64,000 nt of DNA, taken from the NCBI RefSeq assembly GCF_900111275.1, contig NZ_FOGR01000002.1, positions 186,001 through 250,000 of the forward strand. The letters are read 5' to 3'. The notes below the pieces were generated by a model, which saw only the letters and a program-made list of their open reading frames with translations, was not told the DNA's origin and did not search any database. Origin of the DNA: Rhizobium sp. NFR03. Lineage in GTDB: Bacteria; Pseudomonadota; Alphaproteobacteria; Rhizobiales; Rhizobiaceae. Of this stretch, positions 62,568-64,000 are shown one piece after another. Both the position numbers and the translations under genes were made by a program. How positions within the stretch are numbered: position 1 is the stretch's first letter; every line of letters starts with the position of its first letter.

Positions 62568-63734
62568 ATGCGCAATCGCTTCGACAAGCTCGGCGTCATG
62601 ATCGCCATCCTCCTTGGCATCGGCATGGCCTGGGCGCCGTTCGCGACCTTTCGTGCCAATCGCATCGTGCCCGGCAGCCCGCGCTCCATTCTCGAAGCTT
62701 TGCCGCCCGCCTGGGGCGCAGCCCTGCTGGTCGCGCTCGGCCTGGCGGCCATCTTCACCATCCTGAGGACGCCAGCGGCCGCAAGGCTGGCCGGAGCCGC
62801 CATCTGTCTCATCGCGTTGATGCTGCTGATCGGCATGGCGGGACGTTTCCTCACCCCCGAGGGGAATACCTATGCGCGGGTCTCCCCGGCATCCGGCTTC
62901 TGGACGCTTCTCTTCGCCTTCCTGCTGCTTGCCGCCGATGCCATCACGCGCATGAAGCCGAAGCCCGCGGTGAGGGTGCTTCTGCTGGTCGTAACGCTGA
63001 GTGGCCTTGTCGCCATCCTTGCCTCCGGCCGATGGGACTCCCTGTCGCTTCTCAAGGAATATTCCGGGCGGGCGGATGTCTTCTGGAGCGAGGCGGGAAA
63101 GCACGTGACGCTTGCGATCGGCTCGCTTCTCGCATCCGTCATCGTCGGCTTGCCCCTCGGCATCCTCTGTCACAGGGTGCGCCCGTTGCGGGCAGGTGTT
63201 CTGAACGTTCTCAATCTCATCCAGACGATACCCTCGATCGCCCTCTTCGGCCTTCTCATCGCGCCGCTTGGCTGGATCGCGGTCAATGTCCCCGGCGCTT
63301 ACGCGATCGGCGTGCGCGGCATCGGTGCTGCACCCGCCTTCGTCGCGCTGTTCCTGTACTCGCTGCTTCCCGTCGTCGCCAACACCGTGGTCGGTCTGGC
63401 GGGCGTGCCCCGCGAGGCGAACGAGGCGGCACGGGGCATAGGTATGACGGGTGCGCAACGCCTGCTGCGGGTGGAGTTTCCGCTGGCCCTGCCGGTCATT
63501 CTCACCGGCATCCGCATCGTTCTCGTCCAGAATATCGGTCTTGCGACCATCGCGGCGCTGATCGGCGGCGGCGGCTTCGGCGTCTTCGTCTTCCAGGGTA
63601 TCGGCCAGACCGCCATGGATCTGGTGCTGCTCGGCGCCGTTCCGACCGTGCTCCTGGCCTTTTCCGCAGCCATCATCCTCGATGCCCTCATCGACATCAA
63701 CGCGCCGCTCAACCGCGCAGGCAGGACGACATGA
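62568..63734 (+). CDS. Osmoprotectant ABC transporter permease (YehY-like)
   Basis: A 388-residue permease. The N-terminal half (about 1-160) adds several hydrophobic helices not found in simple ProW-type permeases, as in YehY. The C-terminal half is a standard transporter domain (Leu-Ala-Ile-Gly-Ser-Leu-Leu-Ala-Ser-Val, Ile-Gln-Thr-Ile-Pro-Ser-Ile-Ala-Leu, and Gly-Met-Thr-Gly-Ala-Gln-Arg-Leu-Leu-Arg-Val-Glu-Phe-Pro-Leu-Ala-Leu-Pro, the EAA loop). It overlaps the next gene by 4 bases. Confidence 0.9.
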   Translation: MRNRFDKLGVMIAILLGIGMAWAPFATFRANRIVPGSPRSILEALPPAWGAALLVALGLAAIFTILRTPAAARLAGAAICLIALMLLIGMAGRFLTPEGNTYARVSPASGFWTLLFAFLLLAADAITRMKPKPAVRVLLLVVTLSGLVAILASGRWDSLSLLKEYSGRADVFWSEAGKHVTLAIGSLLASVIVGLPLGILCHRVRPLRAGVLNVLNLIQTIPSIALFGLLIAPLGWIAVNVPGAYAIGVRGIGAAPAFVALFLYSLLPVVANTVVGLAGVPREANEAARGIGMTGAQRLLRVEFPLALPVILTGIRIVLVQNIGLATIAALIGGGGFGVFVFQGIGQTAMDLVLLGAVPTVLLAFSAAIILDALIDINAPLNRAGRTT

Positions 63735-64000
63735 TCGAGATCGACGGCATCACCAAGCGCTATGGCGACAATACCGTCGTCAACAATGTCACGATGACCA
63801 TCAATCCGCGAACCGTAACGGTGATCGTCGGCACGTCCGGCTCCGGCAAGACGACGCTGCTGCGCATGATCAATCGCCTCGTCGAGCCGACCTCGGGCAC
63901 CATCCGCCTCGATGGCGAGGACAACCGTTCGGTTCCCGGTTTCGAGCTGCGCCGCCGCATCGGCTACGCTATTCAGGGGCATGGCCTGTTTCCGCATCGT
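63731..64000 (+). CDS. Osmoprotectant ABC transporter ATP-binding protein (partial)
   Basis: First 90 residues of an OpuCA/YehX-type ATPase, cut by the window end. Ile-Thr-Lys-Arg-Tyr-Gly at the start, Walker A Gly-Thr-Ser-Gly-Ser-Gly-Lys-Thr-Thr, then Leu-Arg-Met-Ile-Asn-Arg-Leu-Val-Glu-Pro-Thr (typical of glycine-betaine ATPases), and the Q-loop Tyr-Ala-Ile-Gln-Gly-His-Gly-Leu-Phe-Pro-His. ATG inside ATGA overlap with the permease stop. Confidence 0.92.
   Translation, partial: MIEIDGITKRYGDNTVVNNVTMTINPRTVTVIVGTSGSGKTTLLRMINRLVEPTSGTIRLDGEDNRSVPGFELRRRIGYAIQGHGLFPHR

Overview
The window reads as chromosomal DNA of a Rhizobiaceae-type alphaproteobacterium (Rhizobium/Agrobacterium/Shinella-like; the genus cannot be fixed by eye). 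Supporting signs are high GC with strong G/C third positions, an Irr-type iron regulator beside fabA-fabB-fabI, a rubrerythrin-VIT1 iron exporter with an ICE-type operator, an HWE-family histidine kinase, a ribosome-maturation run (rbfA, truB, rpsO, pnp), a C-P lyase operon, a complete erythritol locus, and three copies of a RIME-like two-hairpin intergenic repeat. I saw no rRNA, tRNA, CRISPR, insertion sequence, prophage or integrase.

Layout. 0-2 kb: 3' part of a ugp (glycerol-3-phosphate) import operon on the minus strand. 2-5.2 kb: a transglutaminase-like secreted protein, mbfA with its Irr box, and small stress or hypothetical genes. 5.2-8.1 kb: efp divergent from epmA-epmB, i.e. elongation factor P and the two enzymes that modify it. 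8.3-15.7 kb: mixed single genes (OmpA-like lipoprotein, GNAT + XRE-cupin pair, lepA, yegP, ccdAB toxin-antitoxin, GFA protein, exported pentapeptide protein, amidotransferase). 15.8-23.4 kb: housekeeping RNA/translation genes with an orphan HWE kinase. 23.4-26.8 kb: fabA-fabB-fabI operon divergent from irr. 26.8-35.1 kb: membrane proteins, two flavoproteins, many small membrane-peptide genes, a DUF922 protease-like protein and a 1-Cys peroxiredoxin.

35.1-45.3 kb is a phosphonate locus: phnGHIJKL, a hexapeptide transferase, phnCDE and phnM on the minus strand, with the regulator phnF divergent. The phnF/phnG gap carries a perfect inverted repeat and a Pho-box-like promoter. 45.3-57.0 kb is an erythritol locus: deoR-type regulator, eryG, eryF, eryE and a DUF2291 gene on the minus strand, divergent from eryA-eryB-eryC-eryD across an AT-rich 0.9-kb control region. 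57.1-64 kb: CHASE3 adenylate cyclase, ArsB-type transporter, ABC-F ATPase, and the start of an osmoprotectant (OsmF/YehZ-type) ABC operon cut by the window edge.

Cross-cutting themes. Irr and its likely target mbfA are both present. Two phosphorus-scavenging systems (ugp, phn) and at least two Pho-like sites are present. All four ABC solute-binding-protein genes are followed directly by a GC-rich hairpin, and in three of them it lies between the binding-protein gene and the permease gene, suggesting a shared way to set unequal protein levels. I found no clearly novel multi-gene system. The most interesting leads are the binding-protein hairpins, the translationally coupled micro-gene run at 32.9-33.4 kb, the DUF2291 protein leading the erythritol transporter operon, and a CcdB with a changed gyrase-poisoning C-terminus.
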